A stretch of DNA of 64,000 nucleotides from Muscardinus avellanarius (Eukaryota; Chordata; Mammalia; Rodentia; Gliridae): the NCBI GenBank assembly GCA_963383645.1, contig OY726564.1:116582915-116646914 (forward strand). Reading direction: 5' to 3'. This document shows, one piece after another, positions 39,011-50,352 of the stretch. Below the pieces are notes generated by a model. The model ran no database searches and had not been told where the DNA came from. It saw nothing but the letters and a program-made list of their open reading frames with translations. Made by a program: the position numbers and the translations under genes. Every line of letters starts with the position of its first letter. Within the stretch, counting starts at the first letter, position 1.

Positions 39011-39080
39011 TGCAAGCTGCTACACAGAGGCTGGTCGTGTTATATGTACTGGTAAAATTAAAAAAAAAAACTAAGATAAT

Positions 39081-39271
39081 CTTTTTTTTTTTTTTTTTTT
39101 TTGCGGGTCTGGGGATGGAACCCAGGGGCATTCAACCTCCGAGCTACACTCCCTGCCCTATTTTTTATTCTTTATTTTGAAGCCGGGTCTCACTAAGTTA
39201 TGGAGGGCCTCATTAAGTAGCTGAGGCTGTCTGCGAACCGCGATCCTCCAATCTCAGCCTCCCGAATGCTC
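39081..39271 (-). repeat. 5'-truncated B1-dID SINE with target-site duplication
   Basis: actaagataat occurs at 39070-39080 and 39272-39282. The element lacks its first 30 or so bases (stops at cctcccgaatgct). Confidence 0.92.
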
Positions 39272-39889
39272 ACTAAGATAATTTTGTTGAGTGAAAAATA
39301 AAACCTCACTGGAGCAGGGTCGCCATGGCGCCATGTGCGCACACTCTGCACATGTGTGGCACAGCCACAGTGGCTCCTGGACAGCTGTGCTCCCCAGTAC
39401 CCACTACTCTCTAGGAGTAAGAACAGACTCTCACTTTGCCTGGGACTGCGGGGATCCCAGAACAGGGGACTTTGGGTTGGAAACAGAACAGTCCCAGGAA
39501 AGCTGACACTCGGTCACTTGGCCCCAGCTGGTCTTTTAAATGCGTGTTTGCCGCTTTGGCGGCCAGGTGGTAAAGCCGGGGCAGGACTTCCTGACCTTTT
39601 CACAGCCCCGTGATGGGGTGCGGTGGGGGCTGAGAAGAGGCGCAAAGCAGAGGAGCAGACCGTACCGGGTCTTGAGGTACTCCGGCAAATGTGGGCAGCA
39701 CCCTTCCCTTACTAGGTCGGAACTACCTCTGAGACCATTTCCCCCTTACTGGAACAACTTCCTGTACACCTGCTGGATGGGGAGAGGGCAGGGAGGTGAC
39801 CGGCCAGGGGAAAGTAGAGCAGAGAAGCGCCCTGGGACCTTAGTCAGTGGAGTGGGAGCCCGGCCGCCCGAGGTGAGCTCACTGCCAGT

Positions 39890-40056
39890 CCAGCGAGGGG
39901 CGTGGCTTGCGGGCCAGGCCAGGTGGGCAGGAGGAGGGAGCTCTGCGGGCACTGGGCTGGGTTGGGCCGAGGCTTCAGCCAGTCTGTCCAGTCTTGTCTG
40001 GTACTGCCAGTGCCAGGCCGGGCAGGGGGCCGACGGACCAAGACCCCAGTGGGAAG
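39890..40056 (+). promoter_or_regulatory. GPA33: Proximal GPA33 upstream region / 5' UTR, GC-rich, no TATA box seen
   Basis: This GC-rich sequence just 5' of the GPA33 ATG has no TATA box within 170 bp. It contains GGGGCGTGGC at 39897-39906, a CACCC/KLF-type box. From memory, the A33 promoter is TATA-less and regulated by KLF4 and CDX1; I do not see a clear CDX site here. The transcription start is unresolved. Confidence 0.35.
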
Positions 40057-40087
40057 ATGTGGCCGGTCCTGTGGATTCTGTGTGCCG
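40057..40087 (+). CDS. GPA33: GPA33 coding exon 1 (signal peptide start)
   Basis: This 31-nt coding part encodes MWPVLWILCA plus one base, then the donor GTGAGC. The start is the ATG at 40057 with A at -3. Human A33, as I recall it, starts four codons earlier (MVGK before MWPV). Here those four codons read CCC AGT GGG AAG, so the upstream Met is absent and this ATG is the only sensible start. Confidence 0.9.
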
Positions 40088-43000
40088 GTGAGCAGGTCCA
40101 TCCCATGCAGCGCCCAGGGGTGGGTAAGACACAGGCTGAGGGCCACGGGAGGCTGTCCCGGGCCCCAGGCTCAGCCCAGCGGCCCTTGGCTTCTGCTGGC
40201 CACACTGGGCAGAGCTTCAGGTTCTGAGGTTCCAGACCAGTGCCCGCATCAGAATGGTTCTCATTTGCATGTCAGTAGATAAGATCCCGGCCCACTGCTG
40301 GAGCAAAGAACGCCAAGTTCCCCCAGACCATTGCTCCCACATCAGATAGGATCGGGGGTCGGACTCAGGTCTGACCAGGGAGACAGTCTTCTAAGTCAGG
40401 ATGGCCCTGGGAAACCCGGGGTGTGGGTGGACATCCGCTCACCAGCTAGGATTTTAACTGTTGCCTTGAAACCAGAGGAAGACACAGTGGCAAAAGTGTT
40501 AACCTCTGTTCACATAAGGGGAAACTGAGGCAGGGGGACACTGAAAGGTGCCCGGCATCATGCGCAGGATAGGAAGACACTAGATCTAAAAGGGCCCTTC
40601 CTGAGGCCACAGCTCCTGGGCCTCCTGGGCCTCCTGGGCCTCCTGGGCCTTTGGGAACTGAAAACTCTGAAGAAGGGCAAAAACAGAGGTCGGTCTGAAT
40701 CCAGGGCTGAGAAGCCGAGGCGTGTGGGTCCCTCGCGGTGGGAGAGGCTGGCGTGGCGGGCTCGGCGTTGGCGGCCTGGGGAGAAAGTGCCGTGGAGACG
40801 GGGCTGGGAGGGGAGTCTGGGCAACGGGAGGACATTTGCTTACCAGCTTGCAACGTCGAAACTGCTATGGGTGTCAGGGTCTCCAGTACTGGGAGGTGGT
40901 GAGGGCGATCTGGGAAGCTCTGGGCCCGGGAAGCATTGGCTCAGCGTGCCCCCCAGCACCCACAGCCAAGCCCAGGGGCACCCGGGCTACCCCTGCACCC
41001 TTCTCCCAGGCTGCCTGGCTCTGTCTCCCACCCTTTCTACAAACCCAGCCTTGGGGCCTTTGAGCCAAGAGGAGGCCGGTGCTGAGCGAGGGCTGGCTCA
41101 GACTGTGCGGTGGTGGAACCAGGGAAGATAACGTAGCTGAGGCTCTGCCGGGGGCCATCGGCCTCCCTGGATGTCAGCTGTGGTGGCCGGGTTGGCTTAT
41201 TTCTTGACAGATGATGCTCTACTGAGAACGTCACTGTGTGGGTGCCCTGGGAGGCGGGAGGTGGGGACGAAGTCTCAGCCATTGGTTCAGACAAGAGGAG
41301 GCTGAAGGAAGTGACAGTCCACTCCAAGCTGGCCCAGTGGTTCCCTGGTCACCCGGAGCTGGAACTCCCCTCTGTGCCCTGTGCCCACGGTGACCTCACC
41401 GCTCTGTAGACTGGTGGCCCCCATGCGAGTAGAGCAAGTAGGACTGGTTAGGGGGAGTCAGAAGACAGCAGCTCAGACAGCTCAGAGCCAGGCGGCCTTA
41501 GCTCTGCGTGACTTTATGCGGTGGGACACCTGCCTCCTCCTGGGCCAGGCATGTGACCATGTGACCCCTGCTGAGCCGCCCGGAGGAACCAGTTCTGGGC
41601 TTGTGTTCTCATGCACGGGTACAGCGTCTTCCATCCTTGTGGGGCTTCCCGGCCCCACTGGCTCAGCCTAGAATCCCTAGCCCACCTCCCTTTCTTCCCC
41701 CATGCCTACTCCAAGGGGAAGGCGCTGACGGTGGGCAGCTTAGGGTGCAGGGGTAAAGTGGGCCAAGGGGGTCATCTGGCCGTCCCCGGCCCCAGGGAGC
41801 ACGGAAGGCTTCAGAGATCAAATCTGAAAGCAACCAGGCAGCTCTCCCACCACACCCTGGCAGAGAGGCCCCACTTCCACCTCGTGCCCAGCCAGGCCCA
41901 GGCAGGAGCAAGAAAACCCAGAAGGCTTCCCGGAAGAGGCAGGACCTGAGTTGGGCTCTGGAGGACCCACTGGCCTGTTCCCCTCGCCTTTCTGACTGTG
42001 CCCGCTCCGAGACTCTGCTGCTATCTGGGAGGAGACACGGAGCTGATGAGACCCACCTGGGCTCCTTGAAACTCAGGGAAGCAGGAGCTGTCACACAGGG
42101 TCAGGCGGAGGTGATGTAGGTCTAGGTATACTATGAGATTAAATTCAACGTTAAACCAACTCAAGTTGGTCTGCGCTGCTGATCAGGAGCCTCTAAGCAG
42201 GGCTGGAGAGGCGCTTGTGCTCCCAGGGCTGGCCCAGCCCCTCTCCTCAGCAGAGAGGACAAATGGCTCCCTCCGCCGGCCCCCTTGTGCCTGGCCTGGG
42301 GGTGGAGGGGTGACTCACAAGGTCTCTTCTGCCCTTCGCACCTTCTGGGTGGTGATTACGGATGGTAACTGAGTCGCACACGTAAAGGGCTTAGAGCAGT
42401 GCCCGGCGCCTTGGAAGGCCTCAGTAAACGCTGGTGATTAGCGCTGCTGTTATTCGCGTGGGCGAATGTGGCTACGGTGAATCCAGGAGGCTTTAGGGCC
42501 CAGTCACCCGTGACCTCTGATCTGGCCACACATGCCAAGAAACGGAGTGTGAGGTCACTGCCAATGAGCCCTGAGCTGTCGCCACGAAGCTGCACCCAAC
42601 TCTTCCCAAAGGCCAGAGAAAAGCTCTCCTACTTGTGCACAAAATCAAGGCTTGTCCACTCTGGGAAATGTTCAGCCACCAGGCTCCATGAAAGAGCCAA
42701 TATGATGGAGGTGCCGACGTCTGAGAAGATGGACGTGAACAAGAATCCTTCAGGAGAGCGCCGGGGCGTCACCGATCCCCTGCCCGAGACCCACCGCACA
42801 CGTACACAGCCCGCCTTCCTACCATGACAGGAAGCTTCCTTGTTTTTCTAAATTAGATTAGAAAAATTTAGGAAAGCCAGACATGATGGCACATGCCTGT
42901 AATCCTAGTACTCGGGAAGCTAAGGCAGGAGGATTGCAGGTTCAAAGTAACGTAGCAAGACTCCGGCAGCTTAGTGAGAGTCTGTTTCATAACAAAACAA

Positions 43001-46000
43001 TTTTTAAAATAGGACTGGGGTAAAGCTCAGAGGTAGAATGTCCCTGGCTTCACTCTCCAGTACCACATACAAAAAAATTAAGTAAGTAAGAGTTTTAGGA
43101 AAGTACTGTATACTCAGAGGAATAAAGGAATCCATGATTGCAAAATATTTCACCTGCTGAGAAAAAAAATGCATTTCTTTTCCCATATAAAAAAGCTTCA
43201 ATCCACCCTCGAGTGCTGGAGCCATGATGGTTTGGATAGGAACTAAGACCCCAAGTTGCCGAGCGTTGGAGGCCGGCCACACCACGTTAGGATGCTCCCC
43301 GCCTGTCCCTGTTGGGGGCTCAGTCCTCAGCAGGAGGATCCCCTAAACTGCTTGCCGTCCACTGGGGCGCCGCATCCCTGAGGGTTCCTTGGGCTTGGAG
43401 ACCCCTGGGGTCTTCCCTGCAGGACGTCTGAGCTCGGGGTCACTGCACATCTAGGCCCCGGGCAGTGGCCTGGCCCGGGCAGTTTAAAAGGCTCGGCCTC
43501 AAACGTGCCTCTGATGAAACTCAGATAAGAGAGTGCTCGCTGTGCCCAGCCGGTCTTGCCCCAGAGCCAGGGCCCAGCCAGCCTGCAAGGGCCACTGCTT
43601 GGGGGCAGCCTGCCCTCCACCTGCCCCGGGGCCCTGGGTCCTGCCCACTGTAACCCACGGCCACCTTTCCCCGGGAAGCGGAGACCACCTGCTGCATCTG
43701 TGCTTGGAGCTGCCCGTGGGACTGAAATGTCCTGGTCCAGTCCAGAGGGGAAAGAGAGTGAGGAGTGGTCAGTCTAAAAGGGGAAGGGGTGGCAGTGGAG
43801 GGTGGTGGCTGTTAGCTCCGGCTGTCCCCCAGAATCCCTGGGGAGTAACGCACAGCTTCCACCCCACCCCAACCTCCTGAATCAGAACCCGAGGGCAGGA
43901 CCTGGGCTGTTCTCTGATTTTATCTTTTAATTGGTGCATTATGATCATATTTTCTCTGATCGAGAAAAGTTACCCACGTGATGTGTGTGCAGTCTGGTTT
44001 AGAGTTACAACTAGAGCTTGAAGGCGAGGCGGGCTTGACAACCGGCGGGCCCCGATACTCTGCGCTCGACTCTAAGCTCGGTTTTGAGTCCTTCGGCTGC
44101 CTCTGAGTTACCACCCACCTCTGACTTGGTGCCTTGACCAGGCGGCCCAAACACAGGCATCCTCAGACTTGGCTGTGTCCGCAAGCCACCTGGGGGTCTT
44201 GTTGAAACACAGCAGGTCCCAGGCGGGGCTGAGGGTCTCTGGGTGTGACCTGTGCCCTCGAGGCCCGGCCAGGCTCTTCGGTCACCCAGCTGCACCGCAA
44301 CTGTGATGCCTGGGGTCTTGGAGCCTGGCCAGGCAGGTCCGGCAGCCCCCCTCCCCTGCTGTGCTCCTCCCGCATGGGGCCTGAGCCGCCTATCTCCTGT
44401 GCAGCCCCGTCCTGCGCAGCCAGAGCGCCCGACGCTCAGCCCCGGGACCCTCTTGTGGTTTCACTGAGTCCACAAGGAAGGCTTTTGTCACCAAGCATGC
44501 TGCTGCCTGCCCATCTCTGTCCTCAAACCCCGCCTCCCTCCTGGGCAGAGTCCCACAGCCTGCAGCCTGCAGGGCTTCCCAGCTCAGCACAGAACACTCC
44601 ACGGTCTCGGGCAGAGGCCAATGAAGACTTTAGTGCCCACACCGGGGCCTTCCCCAGCCATTCCTGCTCATCCAGGAAGGGAAGCAGGGCCTAGCCGTCC
44701 TGTTATATTTCTTTCTTTTGTGTGTGTGGCACCAGGGATGGAACCAGGACACTCAACCTCTAGATTACATCTCAGCCCTGTTTTATCTTTTGTTTTCAAA
44801 CAGGGTCTCGTTAGATGGATGAGGGTCTAACCACTTGCTGAGGCTGTCCTTGAACCTGAGATCCTCCTGTCTCAGCCTCCCAAGTACTGAGGTCGTAGGC
44901 CTGCGCCCCACGCCTGGCTCACTAGTACATTTCTATTGCTATGTACGAAACTATTCTGAATTTGGTGGCTTAACACGATAGGGCCATTGATTTTGCTGCG
45001 TTCCTTTGTGGGTGGCAGGCGTGCCATCCTGCTGCAAGAGGGCCACAGCAGGATGTGCCCGGGGCGGCAGGACGGAGCAAGTATGCCCCTTTACCTGACT
45101 GCCTGTGTGTTTGAAGTAACGGTGGGGGCTACAGGATCTCACAGGAGGACTCACCCCCCCCCCCACGCCGCCTGCACCAGGGGACATGGCACACCTGGCT
45201 CTATTCCATTTCTGGAACACACCACGCCTTGCGGACCCTGCCCGCCACCAGGCCTCCTCCCCACCCGCCCTCTTCCCCCATTCCCTCCTGGTTCCTCCTG
45301 CCCATCCTTCAGCCACACTGGACAGGCCCTTCCTTGTGGAAGTCCTCTGCTCTGTCCTCTGAAGGCCCAGCGCTCGTTACCAGGGTGGTTTCCCACTTAT
45401 TCTGCGATTGTGCATTTATTACCCTCTGACTCACCCAAGGCCACAACAGCAAATGGCGCCTGTCTCAGCTGCCACTGACTCCCAGGCTGGGCAGGGAGCG
45501 AGCTGGGACACGGGAGCCAGCCGCGTGCTGGCTGTGTACTTACAAATAAGCTCCTGCCCTGTCCACCCGCTCCAGGAAGCCAGCTGGTCACTGTCCCCGG
45601 CCCCTGCCTTCCCACCTCCCTGTCTCCGGTGTCTCTGCAGCCCCCGAGCTCATTCCCCTCTCTCAAATCGTGCCTGTCTCGCATCGTATCCCAGACTTCG
45701 GTGGATACATGGGATAGTTGGAGTAGGGGTGCTGGCACAGGCCTGCGATCTCAGTACTTGGGAGGCTGAGATAGAAGGATCACAGGTTCAAGTCCAACCT
45801 CAGCAACTTAGCGAGACCCTCGAGAACTTAGTGAGACCTTGTTTCAAAATAGAAAACGGGCTGGGTGTAGCTCAGCGGTAGAATGGCCCTGGGTTCAATC
45901 CCTAGTACCACACACAAAAAGGGGGCTGGCTCGGGGAGGACTCATCCTGTGGGCCGAAGGAAGAGTCGCCCCCTCCCAGAGAGCACCTGCGTGTTAGCAG

Positions 46001-49000
46001 AGGCGCGGCCTTTGCTCAGAGCGGGGACAGGGGACTGGGACGGCTGGGTGGAGGACACGCCGCTGCCGGGTGGGCGGGCCTCTTCCCAGATTGCCCTCCC
46101 TGCCCAGGGCACCAACTGCCATTTGCGGTTCCCTGCCCTGCTGCACGGTGACCTTTGGGTTGCTTCCTCCTTCCCTCCCCTGGTGAATCAGGGCTGCCAG
46201 AAACACCTGGCAGGTGTAGACATGCTTCAGACAGAGCTCCCGGCAGGACCGGCGCAGTTGACTGGAGAGGAGGAGCAGATGAGGACCTCGCCTCGCAGTG
46301 CCCATGGCTTCCATCCACTGCACCCGAGTCACGGTGGCACCTACACGCACAGACCCACGTCACCGCGAGAACGGCTTGCGTGCGGGGCGCGCCCTGCGCC
46401 AAGGAGCACCAGGGCTGAGGGGCTCACTAGGTTGCTGAGTCTTACTAAGCTGCTGAGGCTGTCCTCAAGCCTGTGAGTCTCCTGCCTCAGCCTCCACCTA
46501 CCAGGATTCCAGGAGTGCGCCACCACGCTTGGCTTGGCATAGTTCTTAAACACAGGATGACGTCTCACCTAGAAAATGTGTGCCTCGGGGCATCAGTCTC
46601 TTTCGACCCTTTGCAAGTTTACAAATAATATCTAAATCGCTCTACATTTGTACAAGTTTTTTTTCTTTATGAGCTCTGTTATCTGTTCCTGTCTCTTCCT
46701 TCATAAATCTATTAACATGAAATGATTTTCACTCACTGTTGTACGATCGCTAGCATTGATCCGTTGTGTAGTTACGATCATTAGCAATTACCGTTCCTTT
46801 CTGACAGCTCGCCCGTGGCGGTGCTGGGTATTTGTCTCTTGTGATTAACTTCTGCCCGAGGTGCGCCTCACCAGCAGGCTGCGGGCTGAGGGCGGCAGTG
46901 CTCAGAATGAGAAGATACACGGTAGTCACTGCCGAGCACTGGTTAGGAGTTACGGGCCCTGATCAAGGCACACACTTCGTGTCGCCGAATCCCCACACAG
47001 CCCATTTCCCAGCGAGGACTGAGTGCGCAGAGAGCTTAGGTAAATGCTCGGGCTGTGCATCTAACCAGAAAGCAACTGACACACTGGCCGAGGCACTCTG
47101 GCCCCAGAATCTGTGCACTTAGACTCTGCTACGCTCTGACACGGCCGTGAGCAGGTCGGTGTGCACGCGCCTAGAGAGGGGCAGATATGGGCCAAACACT
47201 AATGGGTGCTCTGAGCTAGAGGAGGGGGAGTTGGAGCAGGGAGGAGCAGGATGTGGCCTGCCGGAGGGTGTCGGACCGTCTGCCTCTGAGCCTCTTTCAT
47301 TGCTGCCTCTGGCAGGCCTGGCCCGACAGGGGTGTGTGGCACCTGGGAGCGCCAGGTGAGGCTGCCAGGCGAGGCCAGGGTGGGTGGTGTGGCCAGGGGA
47401 GGCTGCCAGGCGAGGCTAGGGTGGGTGGTGTGGCCAGGGGAGGCCAGGGTGGGTGGTGTGGCCAGGCGAGGCTAGGGTGGGTGCTACTGCCAGGCGAGGC
47501 CAGGGTGGGTGGTGTGGCCAGGCGAGGCCAGGGTGGGTGGTGCAGCCAGGCGAGGCCAGGGTGGGTGGTGCGGCCAGGCGAGGCCAGGGTGGGTGCTGCG
47601 GCCAGGCCGTCCCCAGCCCCAGTGAGTCTCTTACTGACTTCCACGATGTTTTCCTTCTGTGAGCAAATACTGTCTTTAGAGTTTGGGGAAGAGGGTCGGT
47701 TGTGTGTATGAGCCTTGCCGACATCCAGAGTCTCTGCCCTGGTAAGAAGACGATGTTCCGGGCTTCCGTCTTAACTCCCAGAGCAGAGCAGAGCAGAGAC
47801 CTGGTTCTGTGCTCGGGACGCATTATTAAGTACTTGACAGTGGACGGAGTAGACCCGTCCAGGTCCCAGGGCTCTCTCCGAGTGTGCGCGATGCGTGTGA
47901 TGCTCCGGGCAGAGGCAGGACGCCGCCCGCTCTGCAGGCAGGAGCGAGCACTCTGGGGTCCTCCCCACTGGGACTGCCTCTGTTGGACTGACTCGTGGGG
48001 ACAACTTGTTGGGATGGAGCAAGCGGCTCGCCCCCCACCCCGGTTTTGCCACCTGTAAACCAGGGGTCACCAGTCTCTCCTACTAAGGCCAGGTGAGAAT
48101 GGGTGCTAAAATGCCCCTAAACATCTCTGCGGTGCCCACCAGGTGTCATTAGCACACAGGGACCAGGAGACTGAGTCCTGGCTCCCTGGTGACTCGTCCT
48201 CCTTCCTGTGACCCTTGGCTCAGCGCCCTTGAAGCCTGACTGAGCAGAGGCTACACAGCCGTCTGCAGCGTGACTTGGCCTCCGTGATTTGCTAGTGAGT
48301 GAGCGCCGTAGGCTGGGCCACAGCATGGGGTCAGCGATGGTCCCAGGCAGCAGTCCCTTAGTGGGCAGCTCTGGAACCAGGCATTGGTCCCAGAGGCTGG
48401 AGAGTGGACACCCGAGGTCAAGGGTGGAGAAACGGGCCCAGGCGTCGGCTCACGGGGGCCCGGCTGCAGCTGGGGACTGGGCGGGTGGGCCTGGGGGCCC
48501 AATGAAAGCTAGTAACGATGAAGGTGAAGTCTTTCCTGATGGCTGAAGAGGTGGGAAGGAAGAGCAGTGGGGATCCTGAGGGCCACGTGGCATGGGCAGA
48601 GCACCCCTGGGGGCGCTTTGGCACCCAGGAAGCCGGCGGCGGCTGGCGGCTCGGTCTGGCCACCGTCCCTAATTCTTGCCCATCTCAAAGCTGTAGGTTT
48701 TGCTTTACGGGACACAGTCCCTCGACGGACTGCGCCATCCCAAAGTGCGAGTGACCCCATACCGCGGGAGCTATTAGCATTTTTTTCTTTCTTTCTTGAT
48801 ACTGGGGATTGAACCCAGGGGTGTTCTACTTCTGGGCCATACCTCCAGCCCTTTTTATTTCTTTTTTATTTCGAAACAGAGTCTCAATAAGTTGCTGACA
48901 GTGTTGCTAAGTTGCTGAAGCGGGTCTCAAACCTTCTTCCATCTCAGCCTCTCAAGTACTGGGATGACAGGTGCAACTGAAACCTTGGTTAGACGTGCTG

Positions 49001-49211
49001 CCCTCAGAGCTGGGCGCGGAGGCCAGTCCTCAGCGTTGCCTTCTTTAGGGTGCAGCCGCACGACAGGAACCCTCAGAAATACTTGCTCGCACCCCCACAC
49101 CACACCTGCTGGTCACTCGCGTCTTTAGCTGCGTCCTGCCGCCCTGGGCGTCTCCTAGGGCCTGCCTCCCGACACCAGCACGGAGTCCCATTTGTCCTAT
49201 AGGACATCATT

Positions 49212-49287
<76 letters not shown>

Positions 49288-50310
49288 TTTTTTTGTCTGG
49301 GGATCGAACCCAGGAGGGTGGTGCACTCACCAGGCAAGCGCTTTGCCACTGAGCTACATCCCAGCCCAGGACATCATTTCTATCTCCCTTCTCTGTTATT
49401 TTTTTCAGACACAGTGTTAAAAATGTTTTTAAATCATCAAATGTCATTTTTTCTTTTGGTATTGGGGATCAAACCCAGGGGCTTTCTACCTCTAAGCCAC
49501 ATCCCCAGATTTATTTTTTATTGTAAAATAAGATCTCACTAAGTTGCAGAGGGCCTCCCTAAGTTGCAAAGGCTGTTGAAATTGCGATTCTCCTGCCTAT
49601 CTCAGCCTCCCAAATACTGGGATTGCAGGTGTGCACCACCACGCCTAGTGTCAAATGTCATTTTCCAAACGCACAAACCGGTCTTGACCCCATAACCTCC
49701 TTTATCTACTGCAGCCCCTTTTCTCCTCCCCCTTTCCAGCAAAGGTGGTCCACTGCCCTTGTCCCCTGGCTCTGGAACCCACTCCACTGGGCTCTGCCCC
49801 CCACATTCCCACACGCCGAGGCCACCTCCATGGCTGCACCAGTGCCCGCTGGCGCCTCAGGTGCCTGGCCCAGCAGACGAGCAGGACTTGAATGCTGTGC
49901 CCTCTGCCCTCACGAGACACTGTCTGCCTTGCTCACTCCCCGCCATGGTCCCCTCAGCAAGCCCGGTGTCCCTGGGGGTCAGGCACAGGTGTCTTCCTTG
50001 TCTCTGTGAGTGCCCATGATGCCCACACCCTGTGGCCTTCAGTGATGGAGATCTGGACACTCCCAGAGACGCCTCCTCCTCCCCACACTCCTCCGCAGAG
50101 CGCCGCTCTTACTCTGTGTGAGCCTGGCGTGGTGGCGCACGCTTGTAATCCCAGTACTTGGGAGGCTGACACAGGACGATCGCAGGTTTGAGGCCATCCT
50201 CAGCTACTTAGTGAGACCCTCTGCAACTTAGGAGACCCTGTTTCAAAATAAATAAAAAATGGGGCTGGGGTATAGCTTGGAGGTAGAATGCCCCTGGGCT
50301 CCACCCTTAG

Positions 50311-50352
<42 letters not shown>

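Larger units (their letters stand above)
37700..39060. other. Middle of the divergent interval
   Basis: No exon is recognised. Old L2/MIR and L1 remnants lie at 37980-38130 and 38900-39010. The part 38190-38880 has nothing I can name. Confidence 0.6.

Noticed and set aside
47350..47612. Regular repeats considered as a CRISPR array
   Set aside because: There are no unique spacers; it is a head-to-tail minisatellite in a mammalian intron.
47253..47711. 152-codon frame across the 28-bp minisatellite
   Set aside because: The 28-bp unit is not a multiple of three, so the frame rotates through the repeats; it reflects high GC and lack of stops only.
49295..49367. tRNA-Ala-like sequence with boxes A and B
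   Set aside because: It is an ID SINE with tail and target-site duplication; the cloverleaf is not kept, so it is not a tRNA gene.
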